Origin: Gammaproteobacteria bacterium
GTDB lineage: Bacteria; Pseudomonadota; Gammaproteobacteria; Arenicellales; UBA868
Assembly: GCA_022450155.1 (NCBI GenBank)
Contig: JAKUQR010000007.1
Coordinates: 58,796 to 122,795 of the forward strand
Reading direction: 5' to 3'
Length of the DNA: 64,000 bases
The translations under genes and the position numbers were made by a program. The notes beneath the pieces were generated by a model that was not told where the DNA came from, made no database searches, and worked only from the letters and a program-made list of their open reading frames with translations. Shown in pieces: positions 48,001-60,437 of the stretch (its first letter is position 1; each line of letters begins with the position of its first letter).

Positions 48001-48525
48001 CGCGCCTTCAACAACAAAAGAGGTGAAACCGCAGCGTTCTTTAGCTTGGATGATGGATCTGCCTGCGCGGATGTCACAGTATCAAGCGATCTTTATCAAA
48101 GCGTAAGAAACATCATTGAAACATCTGAGATCCTGCTGGTTGAAGGTCTGTGCTCCTTGGATGATCGCACCGGACAATTGCGGTTAAAAGCTGACCAGAT
48201 CAAAACTCTGCGGCAGATTCGAGAAGCGGGACTCACCAGGTTGGTCGTGCTACTGGACATAAAGGGTAATATCGAGAGCCAGATAGTTGATCTGCAAGCC
48301 GTGCTGGATAATTACCGACCGGGTTCAACTTCTGTCTGTGTCGAGTACTGTAATGCGAAAGGTGATAAGGCTGTCATAAATTTGGGTTCTGACTGGACAG
48401 TTCAAGTGGGTGAAGAGACGATTGAACAACTGGTCGAGATATTTGGCGCGGGATCACTCCGTTACATCTACGATAAAACCAGATTCAAAGATCAACCGGA
48501 CTTGCTGTCATACCGGGCCGCTTGA
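45031..48525 (+). CDS. dnaE: DNA polymerase III alpha subunit
   Basis: The replicative polymerase. The N-terminal PHP domain opens [11 protein letters not shown], where Asp replaces the second His of the metal-binding His-x-His (E. coli has Arg), so no PHP-based proofreading is expected. The palm carries the catalytic pair Asp399/Asp401 in [17 protein letters not shown], the fingers ([21 protein letters not shown]), a beta-clamp-binding region and an OB fold follow. 1164 residues. The lpxB-rnhB-dnaE-accA-tilS order is conserved across gammaproteobacteria. Confidence 0.98.
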   Translation: [1164 protein letters not shown]

Positions 48526-48590
48526 AACACGGTTAAAGTGTGGGAATTGGGATAAAATGAACTGGTCCGATGTGAGATTTAGGTAACTGT

Positions 48591-49553
48591 GTGGTGGATA
48601 ATTTTCTGGAGTTCGAAAAGCCGATCGAAGAACTTTCGGCAAAGATAGAAGAGCTTGAAAGGGTCAGTCAGACTCAAAACCTAGATCTGAGCGAACAGAT
48701 CAACAATCTTGAAGACAGAAGACAGAAAGTCACACACGACATTTTTTCCTCTCTCGATCCTTGGCAAATCACTCAGATTGCCCGTCATCCGATGCGTCCC
48801 TACACCCTTGACTACGTGGGTTTCGTTATTGCCGGGTTCCAAGAACTTCACGGCGACCGTATGTTTGCCGATGATAGATCGATTATTGCGGGTATCGGAA
48901 AGATCGACCAGCGGAACGTTGCGCTAATTGGGCACCAAAAAGGTCGGAATACACGGGAGAAACTGCGACGCAACTTTGGTATGCCTAAACCGGAAGGATA
49001 CCGAAAGGCGCAAAGGGTTATGAAACTCGCAGAAAAATTTGGCCTCCCTATTGTGACACTGATCGATACGCCAGGAGCTTATCCTGGCGTTGATGCGGAA
49101 GAGAGGGGTCAAAGTGAGGCAATAGCTCGTTCGCTCTCAGTAATGATTGCCTTAAGGGTCCCTGTTATTACAGCAGTTATCGGGGAGGGAGGATCCGGGG
49201 GAGCCCTGGCTATCGGGGTTTGTGATCGCTTGATAATGATGGAGTATTCCACCTATTCGGTGATTTCACCGGAAGGTTGTGCGTCTATCTTATGGAAAAG
49301 TCCGGATAAGGCACCCGAGGCCGCAGCAGCTATGAAGATCACATCAGCCGATCTAAAGAAGTTAGGATTAGTTGATGAGATTGTTCCGGAACCTTTGGGG
49401 GGGGCGCACCGCGACCCCGAGCAGGCAGCTGCGCATCTAAACGCCAGTTTGGTTCGCCATCTTGAAGAAGTTTCAAGTTGGACAATCCCGGAGCTGCTGG
49501 GCAAACGTTACGAACGACTACAGTCATTTGGCCAATTTCAGAACGGAATATAA
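48591..49553 (+). CDS. accA: Acetyl-CoA carboxylase, carboxyltransferase alpha subunit
   Basis: Partner of AccD. The N-terminal helix [18 protein letters not shown] and the core [23 protein letters not shown] and [14 protein letters not shown] motifs are typical. 320 residues from the first of two adjacent GTG codons, which has AGGT about six bases upstream; the second GTG would shorten it by one residue. Confidence 0.97.
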   Translation: MVDNFLEFEKPIEELSAKIEELERVSQTQNLDLSEQINNLEDRRQKVTHDIFSSLDPWQITQIARHPMRPYTLDYVGFVIAGFQELHGDRMFADDRSIIAGIGKIDQRNVALIGHQKGRNTREKLRRNFGMPKPEGYRKAQRVMKLAEKFGLPIVTLIDTPGAYPGVDAEERGQSEAIARSLSVMIALRVPVITAVIGEGGSGGALAIGVCDRLIMMEYSTYSVISPEGCASILWKSPDKAPEAAAAMKITSADLKKLGLVDEIVPEPLGGAHRDPEQAAAHLNASLVRHLEEVSSWTIPELLGKRYERLQSFGQFQNGI

Positions 49554-49573
49554 ACGCGACAAGTAGCGTGCCT

Positions 49574-50935
49574 ATGTTTGATAGTGAAGTAGTACGATTT
49601 GCACAGGACAAAAACGCTCGTCGACTATTGGTGGCGTTAAGCGGTGGTGTAGATTCGATTTCTCTACTGCACAAGTTGTGTGAATTACGTACGCGTTACG
49701 ACCTTAATATAGTTGCTTTGCATGTCGATCATCAGATTCAGCCTGAATCTGAACAGTGGATGAGACATTGTCAGGCTCAGTGTGATGAGTTCGAAGTACC
49801 TATAAAAACAGTAAGACTCACATTGCAGGAGTCCGGACACGGACAAGAGGCGGCTGCAAGGCAGGCCCGCTACGATTGGTTCCGCTCTCAGGTCGGCCCT
49901 GCGGATGTCTTAGTGATGGCGCACCATATGGGGGATCAGGTCGAGACCGTCTTGTTGCGGCTATTTAGAGGATCGGGTTTGCTGGGACTCGGGGCAATGC
50001 ACGAGATGAGAAAATTCGGTTTGGGTTGGCTGGCACGACCACTGCTGAAAGTGTCCAAGGAAGAGATCGTAGCTTATGTTAGAGAAAATGATCTTCGGTA
50101 CATAGAAGATCCAAGTAATTTCGATATCCATATTGATAGAAATTTTGTACGGCACGAGCTACTACCGCTGATTCGCTCACGTTGGTCCGGTGTCGATCAA
50201 ACAATTTCCCGAAGTTCAGATCATCTCAAATCAATTCAGTCCAGCTTAGACAAGAGTGCCAGGTCGGATCTTAGAATGTTTCTTTACCTTAATAGACCTA
50301 CTCTATTGGGCGACTATGGCTGTGTGAGAGTCAGTGACCTGATCAGACTCGATCAAACTCGAGTTGTTGAGGTATTACGCTACTGGATCCGGTGCGAGGG
50401 GCTTGATCTACCGAGTACTGGAAAAATGAATGAACTGATTAGACAAGTTGTTGGGAACGGCACTAAAGGCCGTGGAGGTATACGATGGCAACAGGGCGAA
50501 TTTCGTGTGTATCGGGAATTTCTCTACCTACTTCCGGCACAGCCCAAGTTATGCAGTCCAACGCCACAACGCTGGCAGGGACAGGATGCCATGTGCATAA
50601 AGGAAGTCGATATAGCATTGTCGTTACGCCGTTGTCGGGGTAGGGGAATCAGGCTATCTTCAAATAATAACTCGCAATTTATTCTTGATTGGCAGCATAG
50701 GGACCGTGTTTTCCATCCTTACGGGTCTGTTCACAAACGAACCATTAAGAATCTGTTCCAAGAAAAAGGAATTCCACCATGGGAGCGATGCAGACTGCCT
50801 TATGTGTATCTGGATGACGATCTGGTCTGTATACCAGGCTTGGCAGTGGAACAACACTATGCCGCTTCGGGCACCGAAATAGGGCTGGAAATCAATATTT
50901 CTGGAGCTCAAACGCGTCGCCCAGATTCGGGATGA
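49574..50935 (+). CDS. tilS: tRNA(Ile)-lysidine synthase
   Basis: Converts C34 of tRNA-Ile(CAU) to lysidine so it reads AUA. The PP-loop SGGVDS is at residues 23-28, followed by LHVDHQIQPES and the MGDQVETVLLRLFRGSGLLGL segment; two C-terminal TilS domains complete the E. coli-like 453 residues. I use the ATG at 49574; the frame is open upstream into accA but those residues are not part of the family. Confidence 0.94.
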   Translation: MFDSEVVRFAQDKNARRLLVALSGGVDSISLLHKLCELRTRYDLNIVALHVDHQIQPESEQWMRHCQAQCDEFEVPIKTVRLTLQESGHGQEAAARQARYDWFRSQVGPADVLVMAHHMGDQVETVLLRLFRGSGLLGLGAMHEMRKFGLGWLARPLLKVSKEEIVAYVRENDLRYIEDPSNFDIHIDRNFVRHELLPLIRSRWSGVDQTISRSSDHLKSIQSSLDKSARSDLRMFLYLNRPTLLGDYGCVRVSDLIRLDQTRVVEVLRYWIRCEGLDLPSTGKMNELIRQVVGNGTKGRGGIRWQQGEFRVYREFLYLLPAQPKLCSPTPQRWQGQDAMCIKEVDIALSLRRCRGRGIRLSSNNNSQFILDWQHRDRVFHPYGSVHKRTIKNLFQEKGIPPWERCRLPYVYLDDDLVCIPGLAVEQHYAASGTEIGLEINISGAQTRRPDSG

Positions 50936-50992
50936 CGCTTAACCGTTGTTCTCGGTGGCCATGTCTGGTAATCTAACCGTCCGTCAGGTATG

Positions 50993-51031
50993 GCGGAGCA
51001 CGTTCGTTCGAGTGTGCTGTTTTATCTCCGC
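50993..51031 (+). terminator. Possible terminator after tilS
   Basis: Two overlapping hairpins lie about 60 bases after the tilS stop: AGCAC/GTGCT with a 12-base loop followed by GTTTTA, and an outer GCGGAG/CTCCGC stem. The short stem, long loop and imperfect T-run make it weak as an intrinsic terminator. It sits immediately before the pyrG promoter. Confidence 0.35.
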
Positions 51032-51037
51032 GAATCC

Positions 51038-53574
<2,537 letters not shown>

Positions 53575-53619
53575 TTTTGCGCCGATTATTTCGTTGACTT
53601 GGGAGAGAAAGAGGTGGGC

Positions 53620-54954
53620 GTGAGGATTGCCGGTGTCACTGGGCGTGAAATTATCGACTCAAGAGGTAATCCGACAGTACAGGCAGTTGTAGCCTTAACC
53701 GACGGATCAATAGGTACTGCCGCAGTGCCTTCGGGCGCTTCAACCGGCAGCCTTGAGGCGGTGGAACTCAGGGATGGCGACCCATCAAGGTATTCTGGCC
53801 TTGGTGTTTTGCGTGCAGTTGAAAATATAAATACTGAGATCTCAAGATGCGTTTTTGAGCAGGATCCATTTGAGCAATCCGAGATAGACAATGCGCTTGT
53901 TGTTCTTGATGGCACGCCCAACAAATCACGCCTTGGCGCCAATGCCATCTTAGCCGTATCACTTGCGATAGCCCGTGCGAGTGCATGCAGTATCAGATTG
54001 CCACTCTATCGGTATTTGGCCAAGATGTTTGGCGGCGGTGCTGGTGATAGTGTTCTGCCTGTTCCCCAGATAAATATTCTGAATGGAGGAGCTCATGCAG
54101 ACAATCGTATTGATTTCCAGGAGTTTATGATCCTACCGGTCGGTTCGACTAGTATTGCCGATGCAGTCAGGGTGGGTGCCGATGTATTCCACATGCTGAG
54201 AACAATTCTTAAGCAAATGGGTCTGAGCACTGGAGTGGGTGATGAGGGTGGATTTGCGCCTGAAATATGCTCCAATGAACAAGCCATAGAGGTTGTGCTC
54301 GAGGCGATTACCCAGGCAGGCTATGTACCCGGCGTAGATGTTTACCTCGGTCTGGACATTGCGAGCTCAGAGTTTTTTCGTGATGGCCGATATTGTTTAG
54401 AAGGTGACGATCAGACTTATACATCGGAAGAATTTGTTCAATTGATTATGACCTGGGTAGAGCGGTATCCGATTTTGACTGTTGAGGATGCGATGGCAGA
54501 AGATGACTGGGAGGGTTGGGAATCGATTACGCGAGTCGTCGGTGATCGTATACAACTCACAGGTGATGATCTGTTTGTAACCAATCCTAAAATACTTGCA
54601 AAAGGGATAGAGCGTAAAATTGCAAATTCAATATTAATCAAAGTTAATCAGATCGGCACACTGTCCGAGACATTTGAGGCGATTCGTATGGCCAAAGCAG
54701 CGGATTATGGTGTCACGATCTCACATCGATCGGGTGAGACTGAAGACACTACGATAGCCGATCTAGCCGTTGCCACAGGTGCTGGACAGATTAAAACAGG
54801 TTCTCTGTGCAGATCGGAACGTGTTTCAAAATACAACAGGCTGATGGTGATAGAGGAGGAACTGGGTTCGGCATCATCATTTGCTGGGCTGAATGGTTTT
54901 CCTCATTATAAGAAGGGCGTTTCGACACCCAACCCTGCGACATACAGTCGATAG
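53620..54954 (+). CDS. eno: Enolase
   Basis: Interconverts 2-phosphoglycerate and PEP, the latter also used by Kds[14 protein letters not shown] opens the protein; [14 protein letters not shown], the metal ligands in [24 protein letters not shown] and LTGDDLF follow, and [10 protein letters not shown] lies near the end. 444 residues. I chose the GTG at 53620, with GAGG five bases upstream; an in-frame TTG at 53599 would add a charged heptapeptide unlike the family. Confidence 0.97.
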   Translation: MRIAGVTGREIIDSRGNPTVQAVVALTDGSIGTAAVPSGASTGSLEAVELRDGDPSRYSGLGVLRAVENINTEISRCVFEQDPFEQSEIDNALVVLDGTPNKSRLGANAILAVSLAIARASACSIRLPLYRYLAKMFGGGAGDSVLPVPQINILNGGAHADNRIDFQEFMILPVGSTSIADAVRVGADVFHMLRTILKQMGLSTGVGDEGGFAPEICSNEQAIEVVLEAITQAGYVPGVDVYLGLDIASSEFFRDGRYCLEGDDQTYTSEEFVQLIMTWVERYPILTVEDAMAEDDWEGWESITRVVGDRIQLTGDDLFVTNPKILAKGIERKIANSILIKVNQIGTLSETFEAIRMAKAADYGVTISHRSGETEDTTIADLAVATGAGQIKTGSLCRSERVSKYNRLMVIEEELGSASSFAGLNGFPHYKKGVSTPNPATYSR

Positions 54955-54960
54955 GAATGC

Positions 54961-55254
54961 ATGTCCCACAGAGTATTGCTCGGCACCTTGTTATTGCTTT
55001 TTGTCCTTCTTCAATACGCTATATGGGCTGGAAAAAATAATGTGCTCGATCTAATCACCCTCAATTCAACACTGAGCGAGTTGAGAGAGCAGAACAAGAA
55101 GCTGCGAAAAAGAAACGATCAGCTACATGCTGAGGTGATTGACATAAAAAGCAGATTGAGTGCGATAGAAGCACGCGCGCGATCAGAACTGGGCTTGATC
55201 AAGCCTGGCGAGACGTTTTTTCAAATCATTGAAAAAAAAGAAGAAAAGAAGTAG
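54961..55254 (+). CDS. ftsB: Cell-division protein FtsB
   Basis: A small bitopic divisome protein that forms a complex with FtsL and FtsQ. A short N-terminus leads into one membrane span (LLGTLLLLFVLLQYAIWAG, residues 5-23), then a periplasmic coiled coil (LREQNKKLRKRNDQLHAEVIDI) and the conserved ARSELGLIKPGETFF. 97 residues. It follows eno as in E. coli (ygbQ), but ispD does not come after it; the convergent ygfZ does. Confidence 0.93.
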   Translation: MSHRVLLGTLLLLFVLLQYAIWAGKNNVLDLITLNSTLSELREQNKKLRKRNDQLHAEVIDIKSRLSAIEARARSELGLIKPGETFFQIIEKKEEKK

Positions 55255-55278
55255 ACAATTATTCGCAGACAGCAATCC

Positions 55279-56337
55279 CTATCTAGGTTCTTGAAGCCTA
55301 TAGGGCAGGGGCAGAGTTGTGAACTGTTCGTTACCTTGAACTCTATAGCAGTAAACGTTTTTGGCTTCCAAGAAACCGGAAACACTTAACAGGCACTCCG
55401 TGTTGATTCCGTCCAGGGCGCTGGCGTTTACGATGGTACCAGCCTTTTCGTTCAGTGCATCAGCCAAATAAACAGGCTGACCCACGCTGACTTCACCCGC
55501 GCTATTGATCTTTCCCCGTAGTACACGTTGCTTGACTCGACCGAGGTATCGCAGTCGTGCAACAATTTCCTGACCTGGATAACAACCCTTGGTGAAACTT
55601 ACACCAGATACCAAATCAAGGTTGATGTTTTGTGGTGTAAAGAGACCACTGGTCAATGCAGTTACAGTGGCAATGCCGTGGCGGATCTGGAGCAGGTTCC
55701 AATAATCCGAACCTAGAAGCGTAATATTTTCGCCAGTTTCTTCAATAAATTCGATAGCATCAGTCACTGGAACAACAATAAGTTGAGCTGGTGGGCCAGG
55801 CTCTGAATCACCATGGCATTCTTTGGGCCACGCAGATCCAATTTGGCACGAGGTAGATGTTGAAAACCGATCAAGTTCTACATCTCCGCTGAGGCACATA
55901 ACTGCTAAGTCAGAACAGACTCGGAAGGTCACATCCGCGCGGAGGACGAACATCTTCAGTCGATCAAGCAAAGGAGTGACATTTGAATGATGAGTCACCA
56001 TGTAGATAGCGCCATTCATCGGAAAGAGGCGAAACGTTGCGAGAACCCGTCCTTTGGGGTTGCAATAAGCTCCAAAAAGAAATCGTGTGTCTCCTAAATC
56101 TTTGATATCACAAGTTACTTGGCTTTGCAAAAAAGATTCAGCATCCTTTCCTTCGCAGCACATAACAGATTCCTGTGTACACGGGACGGCGAACTGACCA
56201 GGCACCTGTTGTTGAGATTGGGGGAATACCGTTCGCTGTCCCTCTGCAATTGCCCCGCCCTTTGACTCGAGTAACGCCAGCCAGGAGGGGTCAATTGACG
56301 ATTTATGGGTCTTGCTTGTCACAGGGAGATGACTCAT
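55279..56337 (-). CDS. ygfZ: Folate-binding iron-sulfur assembly protein YgfZ
   Basis: A tetrahydrofolate-dependent protein of the GcvT-like family that supports maturation or repair of certain [4Fe-4S] enzymes. The diagnostic motif KGCYPGQEIVARLRYLGRVKQR is visible around residue 245, with the conserved Cys. 352 residues. It is divergent from the SDH cluster, one of the main iron-sulfur enzymes here, and from sdhE, which in E. coli lies next to ygfZ; this supports a functional link. Confidence 0.93.
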   Translation of the reverse strand: MSHLPVTSKTHKSSIDPSWLALLESKGGAIAEGQRTVFPQSQQQVPGQFAVPCTQESVMCCEGKDAESFLQSQVTCDIKDLGDTRFLFGAYCNPKGRVLATFRLFPMNGAIYMVTHHSNVTPLLDRLKMFVLRADVTFRVCSDLAVMCLSGDVELDRFSTSTSCQIGSAWPKECHGDSEPGPPAQLIVVPVTDAIEFIEETGENITLLGSDYWNLLQIRHGIATVTALTSGLFTPQNINLDLVSGVSFTKGCYPGQEIVARLRYLGRVKQRVLRGKINSAGEVSVGQPVYLADALNEKAGTIVNASALDGINTECLLSVSGFLEAKNVYCYRVQGNEQFTTLPLPYRLQEPR

Positions 56338-56483
56338 GAATATTCATGTTGTTTCTGTATAGAACAGGGTAATTTGACTAAAGACTCGGGTCGGTAAGCA
56401 TATCATGCGCTCTCAAGGCCAATGGTTCACAATCGACCTCTGCCGAACTTGTATTATAGTCACAAAGCGGAGAAAATTAATCT

Positions 56484-56702
56484 GTGGACATCAAAGGTAT
56501 TAATCAAAAAACAGAAGTCTTGTCGGGAGCTGCGAGTAAACGCGGCAATAGGATTCCGGACTCTGTCGTCGATGTTCTAACGTCAAAACAGCCCGAAACT
56601 AACGCTGCGAAGCAATCTGCCTGCAGCAGCCCAATAACATCTCACCCCGACCCGACTCGGTTTGGTGACTGGGAACACGCTGGCCGCTGCATAGATTTTT
56701 GA
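56484..56702 (+). CDS. Succinate dehydrogenase assembly factor 4-like protein (DUF1674)
   Basis: A 72-residue protein whose last 18 residues, DPTRFGDWEHAGRCIDF, match the C-terminal signature of the SDHAF4/DUF1674 family (PTRYGDWE-x-KGR-x-SDF). The rest is polar and probably disordered, as in that family. Eukaryotic SDHAF4 holds flavinylated SDHA before it joins SDHB. The gene lies 46 bases before sdhC, which supports the same role. GTG start; GGAG lies about 11 bases upstream. I recognised it from the motif alone, without a search. Confidence 0.85.
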   Translation: MDIKGINQKTEVLSGAASKRGNRIPDSVVDVLTSKQPETNAAKQSACSSPITSHPDPTRFGDWEHAGRCIDF

Positions 56703-56748
56703 CAGTCGATCAGCTTACATTAATTTCTCGTACCATCGACAATCGAAG

Positions 56749-57129
56749 ATGCCAGTTAAGCAACGTCCCGTCTCACCCCATCTTCAGATTTACAGACCGC
56801 AGCTGCCATCGTTTTTGTCAATTTTGCACCGGGCGACCGGCTTGTTTTTGGTGCTAGGGCTGATGGTTATCTGCATTTGGCTAATCTGTGTCGCACTAGG
56901 AGAGGATTATTTTCAGATATTCAATTCAATCGGATCAACGGCATTGGGGAAGATGTTCTCTCTGGGGCTGGTATTCAGTTTGGTCTATCATTTTTTTAAC
57001 GGTATTCGCCATCTTGTCTGGGACTGTGGTTATGGCTTCGAGCTAACGAGTGTCTATTTCAGCGGCACAATAGTTCTTCTAGTGTCGATTTTTGTTACAT
57101 TGCTCGTTGTCGCCCGGATCTGGTTTTAA
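56749..57129 (+). CDS. sdhC: Succinate dehydrogenase cytochrome b556 subunit
   Basis: Membrane anchor of complex II. RPVSPHLQIYRPQLPSFLSILHRATG carries the quinone-site Ser/Arg region, and the haem-ligand His lies in VYHFFNGIRHLVWDCG. Three membrane spans in 126 residues. The operon order sdhC-sdhD-sdhA-sdhB follows. Confidence 0.96.
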   Translation: MPVKQRPVSPHLQIYRPQLPSFLSILHRATGLFLVLGLMVICIWLICVALGEDYFQIFNSIGSTALGKMFSLGLVFSLVYHFFNGIRHLVWDCGYGFELTSVYFSGTIVLLVSIFVTLLVVARIWF

Positions 57130-57159
57130 TAGTTTCGAATAAGATATGGACGGTAGGGT

Positions 57160-57498
57160 GTGGTAAACGATTTAGGATCAAAGCATTGGAAGTATCAACG
57201 CTATTCGGCTTTGGTACTGGCGCCAGTAATACTTTGGCTGTTAGTCAGGATTATTTTTCGCCCAGAACTGAGTTATGTTGAAGTAAAACAGTGGTTAACA
57301 CTGCCCGCATCATCTTTGCTTTTGGCCCTGACGATAGGTGTACTGTGTTTCCATGCCGCAATTGGAATCCAAGTCATCTTAGAGGATTACGTATCTAGCG
57401 ATCGTCTGCAAAAGCAGCTAGTCAATCTGGCCAGGTGGGTTGCTGTTCTAATGAGTGGCTGTGCGGTTTGTACGATTCTTTTTATGTGGACCCAGTAA
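57160..57498 (+). CDS. sdhD: Succinate dehydrogenase membrane anchor subunit
   Basis: The second anchor of complex II; 112 residues with three membrane spans. [19 protein letters not shown] is typical of the SdhD start, and the second haem ligand is expected in [17 protein letters not shown], which includes the conserved Asp-Tyr near the quinone site. GTG start at 57160. Confidence 0.93.
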   Translation: MVNDLGSKHWKYQRYSALVLAPVILWLLVRIIFRPELSYVEVKQWLTLPASSLLLALTIGVLCFHAAIGIQVILEDYVSSDRLQKQLVNLARWVAVLMSGCAVCTILFMWTQ

Positions 57499-57502
57499 TT
57501 AC

Positions 57503-59290
57503 TTGACCAAAGCATACACAATCATCGACCACACTTATGATGCAGTGGTGGTCGGAGCCGGCGGAGCCGGCCTCAGAGCCTGTCTTGGCCTCGCCGAGGG
57601 CGGTCTGAAAACAGCGTGTCTAACCAAAGTGTTTCCGACTAGGTCGCACACCGTGGCGGCTCAGGGCGGCATGAGTGCTGCATTGGGCAACATGGGGGAA
57701 GATGACTGGCGTTGGCACATGTACGATACAGTTAAAGGTTCTGATTGGCTGGGTGATCAAGATTCGATCGCATATATGTGTAAAGAAGCCCCCGCTGCCG
57801 TGATTGAGCTTGAGGGTTACGGAGTGCCTTTTTCGCGGACTGAAAACGGCAAGATCTATCAGCGGGCGTTCGGTGGTATGACGACCCATTTCGGAGAAGG
57901 GCGAGCCCAGCGAACCTGTGCAGCAGCCGATAGAACGGGCCACGCGATATTGCACGCCCTCTATCAACAATCTTTACGACACGAAGTCGAGTTCTTCATC
58001 GAATATGTAGCACTTGATCTAATCATGCGCGATGGCGCCTGTATAGGTGTTATTGGTTGGAGCCTGGATGACGGTACTTTGCATCGATTTTCCTCTAAAA
58101 GTGTAATTTTAGCGACCGGAGGTTACGGTCGAGCCTATTTCTCCGCAACTTCAGCACATACCTGCACCGGTGATGGCAATGCAATGGTGCTACGGGCCGG
58201 ACTGCCTCTTCAGGATATGGAGTTCGTGCAGTTTCATCCAACAGGTATTTATGGATCGGGTTGTCTGATAACAGAAGGCGCCCGAGGTGAAGGCGGATAT
58301 CTGACCAATTCTGACGGCGAACGGTTTATGGAGCGCTACGCGCCTAATGCGAAAGACCTTGCGTCACGTGACATTGTTAGCCGAGCGATGACCAAGGAAA
58401 TTCGTGCCGGTAAAGGTGTTGGCCGAGATAAAGATCACCTGCATCTTCACCTTGAACAGCTCGGGTCCGATATTTTGTCTGAACGTCTACCAGGGATCTC
58501 GGAGACAGCACGGGTGTTTGCTGGCGTCGATGTCACACAGGAGCCAATACCCGTACTACCGACGGTACACTACAACATGGGCGGTATCCCGACAAATTTC
58601 TGGGGCGAGGTGATTACCCAGGGATCCGGTGGAGATGACAAGGTCGTCACAGGTTTGTTCGCAATTGGCGAAGCGAGTTGTGTATCTGTCCACGGAGCCA
58701 ATAGACTGGGATCGAACTCTCTACTGGATCTTATCGTGTTTGGCCGGGCTGCCTCAAAAAGGTTGATCGAGATCCTAGATCACCGGGTTTCGTGCCCAAC
58801 AGCAGGGGATAGCGACACCGAAAGGGCGTTAACACGGTTCGACCAGATTAGGCATAGTCAGGGTGACTATCCAACAGCGGCACTCCGACTGGCAATGCAA
58901 AAAGCAATGCAGGATAACTGCGCTGTATTTAGGACAGAAGAGGTGTTGAAAGAAGGTATCGAAAAAATCCAGACTATCAGAGGTCGATTTATGGAGGTCA
59001 GGGTCACTGACAGATCCATGATCTGGAATACGGATCTGGTTGAGACGCTCGAGCTTGAGAATCTCTTGCTTCAATCCGTTGCGACTATTCACAGCGCCAA
59101 TCGGCGCCAGGAGAGTCGTGGAGCCCATGCTCGGGAGGATTATCCGAATCGTGACGATGGGAAGTGGTTAAAACATACGCTTACCTGGACCGATGCAGGC
59201 GATGATCCCGTGATAGCTTATCGACCTGTCAGGCTCTCGACTGGCACCACCGAGGTAGAATCGGTTCCACCTTCAGACAGGGTCTATTGA
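57503..59290 (+). CDS. sdhA: Succinate dehydrogenase flavoprotein subunit
   Basis: Oxidises succinate to fumarate through covalent FAD. GAGGAG at residues 18-23 binds FAD, and His49 in [10 protein letters not shown] is the covalent attachment site. Substrate-binding motifs FHPTG and [10 protein letters not shown] and the capping REDYPNRDD are present. 595 residues. The TTG at 57503, four bases after the sdhD stop, gives the family N-terminus; the frame extends back inside sdhD to 57455 but that extension is not conserved. Confidence 0.97.
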   Translation: MTKAYTIIDHTYDAVVVGAGGAGLRACLGLAEGGLKTACLTKVFPTRSHTVAAQGGMSAALGNMGEDDWRWHMYDTVKGSDWLGDQDSIAYMCKEAPAAVIELEGYGVPFSRTENGKIYQRAFGGMTTHFGEGRAQRTCAAADRTGHAILHALYQQSLRHEVEFFIEYVALDLIMRDGACIGVIGWSLDDGTLHRFSSKSVILATGGYGRAYFSATSAHTCTGDGNAMVLRAGLPLQDMEFVQFHPTGIYGSGCLITEGARGEGGYLTNSDGERFMERYAPNAKDLASRDIVSRAMTKEIRAGKGVGRDKDHLHLHLEQLGSDILSERLPGISETARVFAGVDVTQEPIPVLPTVHYNMGGIPTNFWGEVITQGSGGDDKVVTGLFAIGEASCVSVHGANRLGSNSLLDLIVFGRAASKRLIEILDHRVSCPTAGDSDTERALTRFDQIRHSQGDYPTAALRLAMQKAMQDNCAVFRTEEVLKEGIEKIQTIRGRFMEVRVTDRSMIWNTDLVETLELENLLLQSVATIHSANRRQESRGAHAREDYPNRDDGKWLKHTLTWTDAGDDPVIAYRPVRLSTGTTEVESVPPSDRVY

Positions 59291-59302
59291 CGAGAACGCG
59301 TT

Positions 59303-60076
59303 GTGGCAGATTTACGGTTACCAAAAAACTCTAGGGTGCGACCGGGCCACACCCACAAAGGCACCGGAGGCGCGGACGCTCGAGAGTTTCAAATCTACCG
59401 CTGGGATCCCGATAATAACGACAATCCCCGGCTTGATATTTATCATGTTGATATCAAAGACTGCGGGCCGATGGTGTTAGATGCGATTATAAAAATCAAA
59501 AACGAGATAGATTCTACGCTCACTTTTAGGCGGTCTTGTCGGGAGGGAATCTGCGGATCTTGTGCGATGAACATAGATGGCATGAACACTCTGGCATGTA
59601 CAAAGGCAATCGCGGAAGTAAAGGGTGCGGTAAAAATATACCCCCTCCCTCACATGCCGGTCATTAAAGATCTTGTGCCGGATCTGACCCAATTCTTTCG
59701 CCAACTTGCCTCGGTGGAACCATGGCTCAAAACAAAAGAGTCGACTGGACTAATCGAGAATACCCAAACTATAGACGAAAGAAAACGCCTCGATGGCCTC
59801 TACGAGTGCATTCTTTGTGCTTGCTGTTCAACGAGTTGTCCGAGTTATTGGTGGAATAGTGACCGCTATCTCGGACCAGCGGCGCTCCTGCAGGCATATC
59901 GATGGATTGTTGACAGTCGTGACATGGCAACCGAAGATCGGCTTGAACAACTAGATGACACCTTTAAATTGTATCGCTGTCACACAATCATGAATTGTAC
60001 TAGCGCGTGCCCGAAGGATCTGAATCCAGCTAGGGCCATTGGGCAGATAAAAAAGATGATCGCTCGATCTCAATAA
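59303..60076 (+). CDS. sdhB: Succinate dehydrogenase iron-sulfur subunit
   Basis: Passes electrons from FAD to quinone via [2Fe-2S], [4Fe-4S] and [3Fe-4S] clusters. The ligands are visible in [32 protein letters not shown] and [17 protein letters not shown]. 257 residues, with an N-terminal extension of about 25 residues (including a basic His-Lys stretch) relative to E. coli SdhB. GTG start; sdhE follows after four bases. Confidence 0.97.
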   Translation: MADLRLPKNSRVRPGHTHKGTGGADAREFQIYRWDPDNNDNPRLDIYHVDIKDCGPMVLDAIIKIKNEIDSTLTFRRSCREGICGSCAMNIDGMNTLACTKAIAEVKGAVKIYPLPHMPVIKDLVPDLTQFFRQLASVEPWLKTKESTGLIENTQTIDERKRLDGLYECILCACCSTSCPSYWWNSDRYLGPAALLQAYRWIVDSRDMATEDRLEQLDDTFKLYRCHTIMNCTSACPKDLNPARAIGQIKKMIARSQ

Positions 60077-60080
60077 GAGG

Positions 60081-60347
60081 ATGAGGGCAGATCGGGCAAA
60101 GGTGCTCTGGCGATGTCGTCGAGGTATTCGGGAGCTCGACTCGGTTTTAAGGCCCTTTGCCGAAGACTGCTACGATGAACTGTCGCCGCTAGAAAAGACC
60201 CGACTGCAGACGCTTCTTGGCTGTCAGGACACCCAGATCCTTGACTGGGTTCTCGGGCGGGAAATACCCGATGAAGAAGGCCTACAAAGCCTGGTCGACT
60301 CGATCATCCGGTATTCGCAAAAGTCGAGGCTAACCGGAATGGTATGA
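60081..60347 (+). CDS. sdhE: FAD assembly factor SdhE
   Basis: A small protein that promotes covalent flavin attachment to SdhA. The key RGxxE motif is present as RRGIRELD, with the typical LRPFAEDCYDELSPLEK and LLGCQDTQILDWVLGR. 88 residues, GAGG directly upstream. It ends the SDH cluster, so two assembly factors (SDHAF4-like and SdhE) flank the four structural genes. Confidence 0.95.
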   Translation: MRADRAKVLWRCRRGIRELDSVLRPFAEDCYDELSPLEKTRLQTLLGCQDTQILDWVLGREIPDEEGLQSLVDSIIRYSQKSRLTGMV

Positions 60348-60437
60348 GAGTCTGGATCTGGATAATAGCGAGTATTGTTTGTGGCATAACCCGCTAAAGA
60401 CTGGCTACCCAATAGCGCTATATCCTGATAGACAGTA

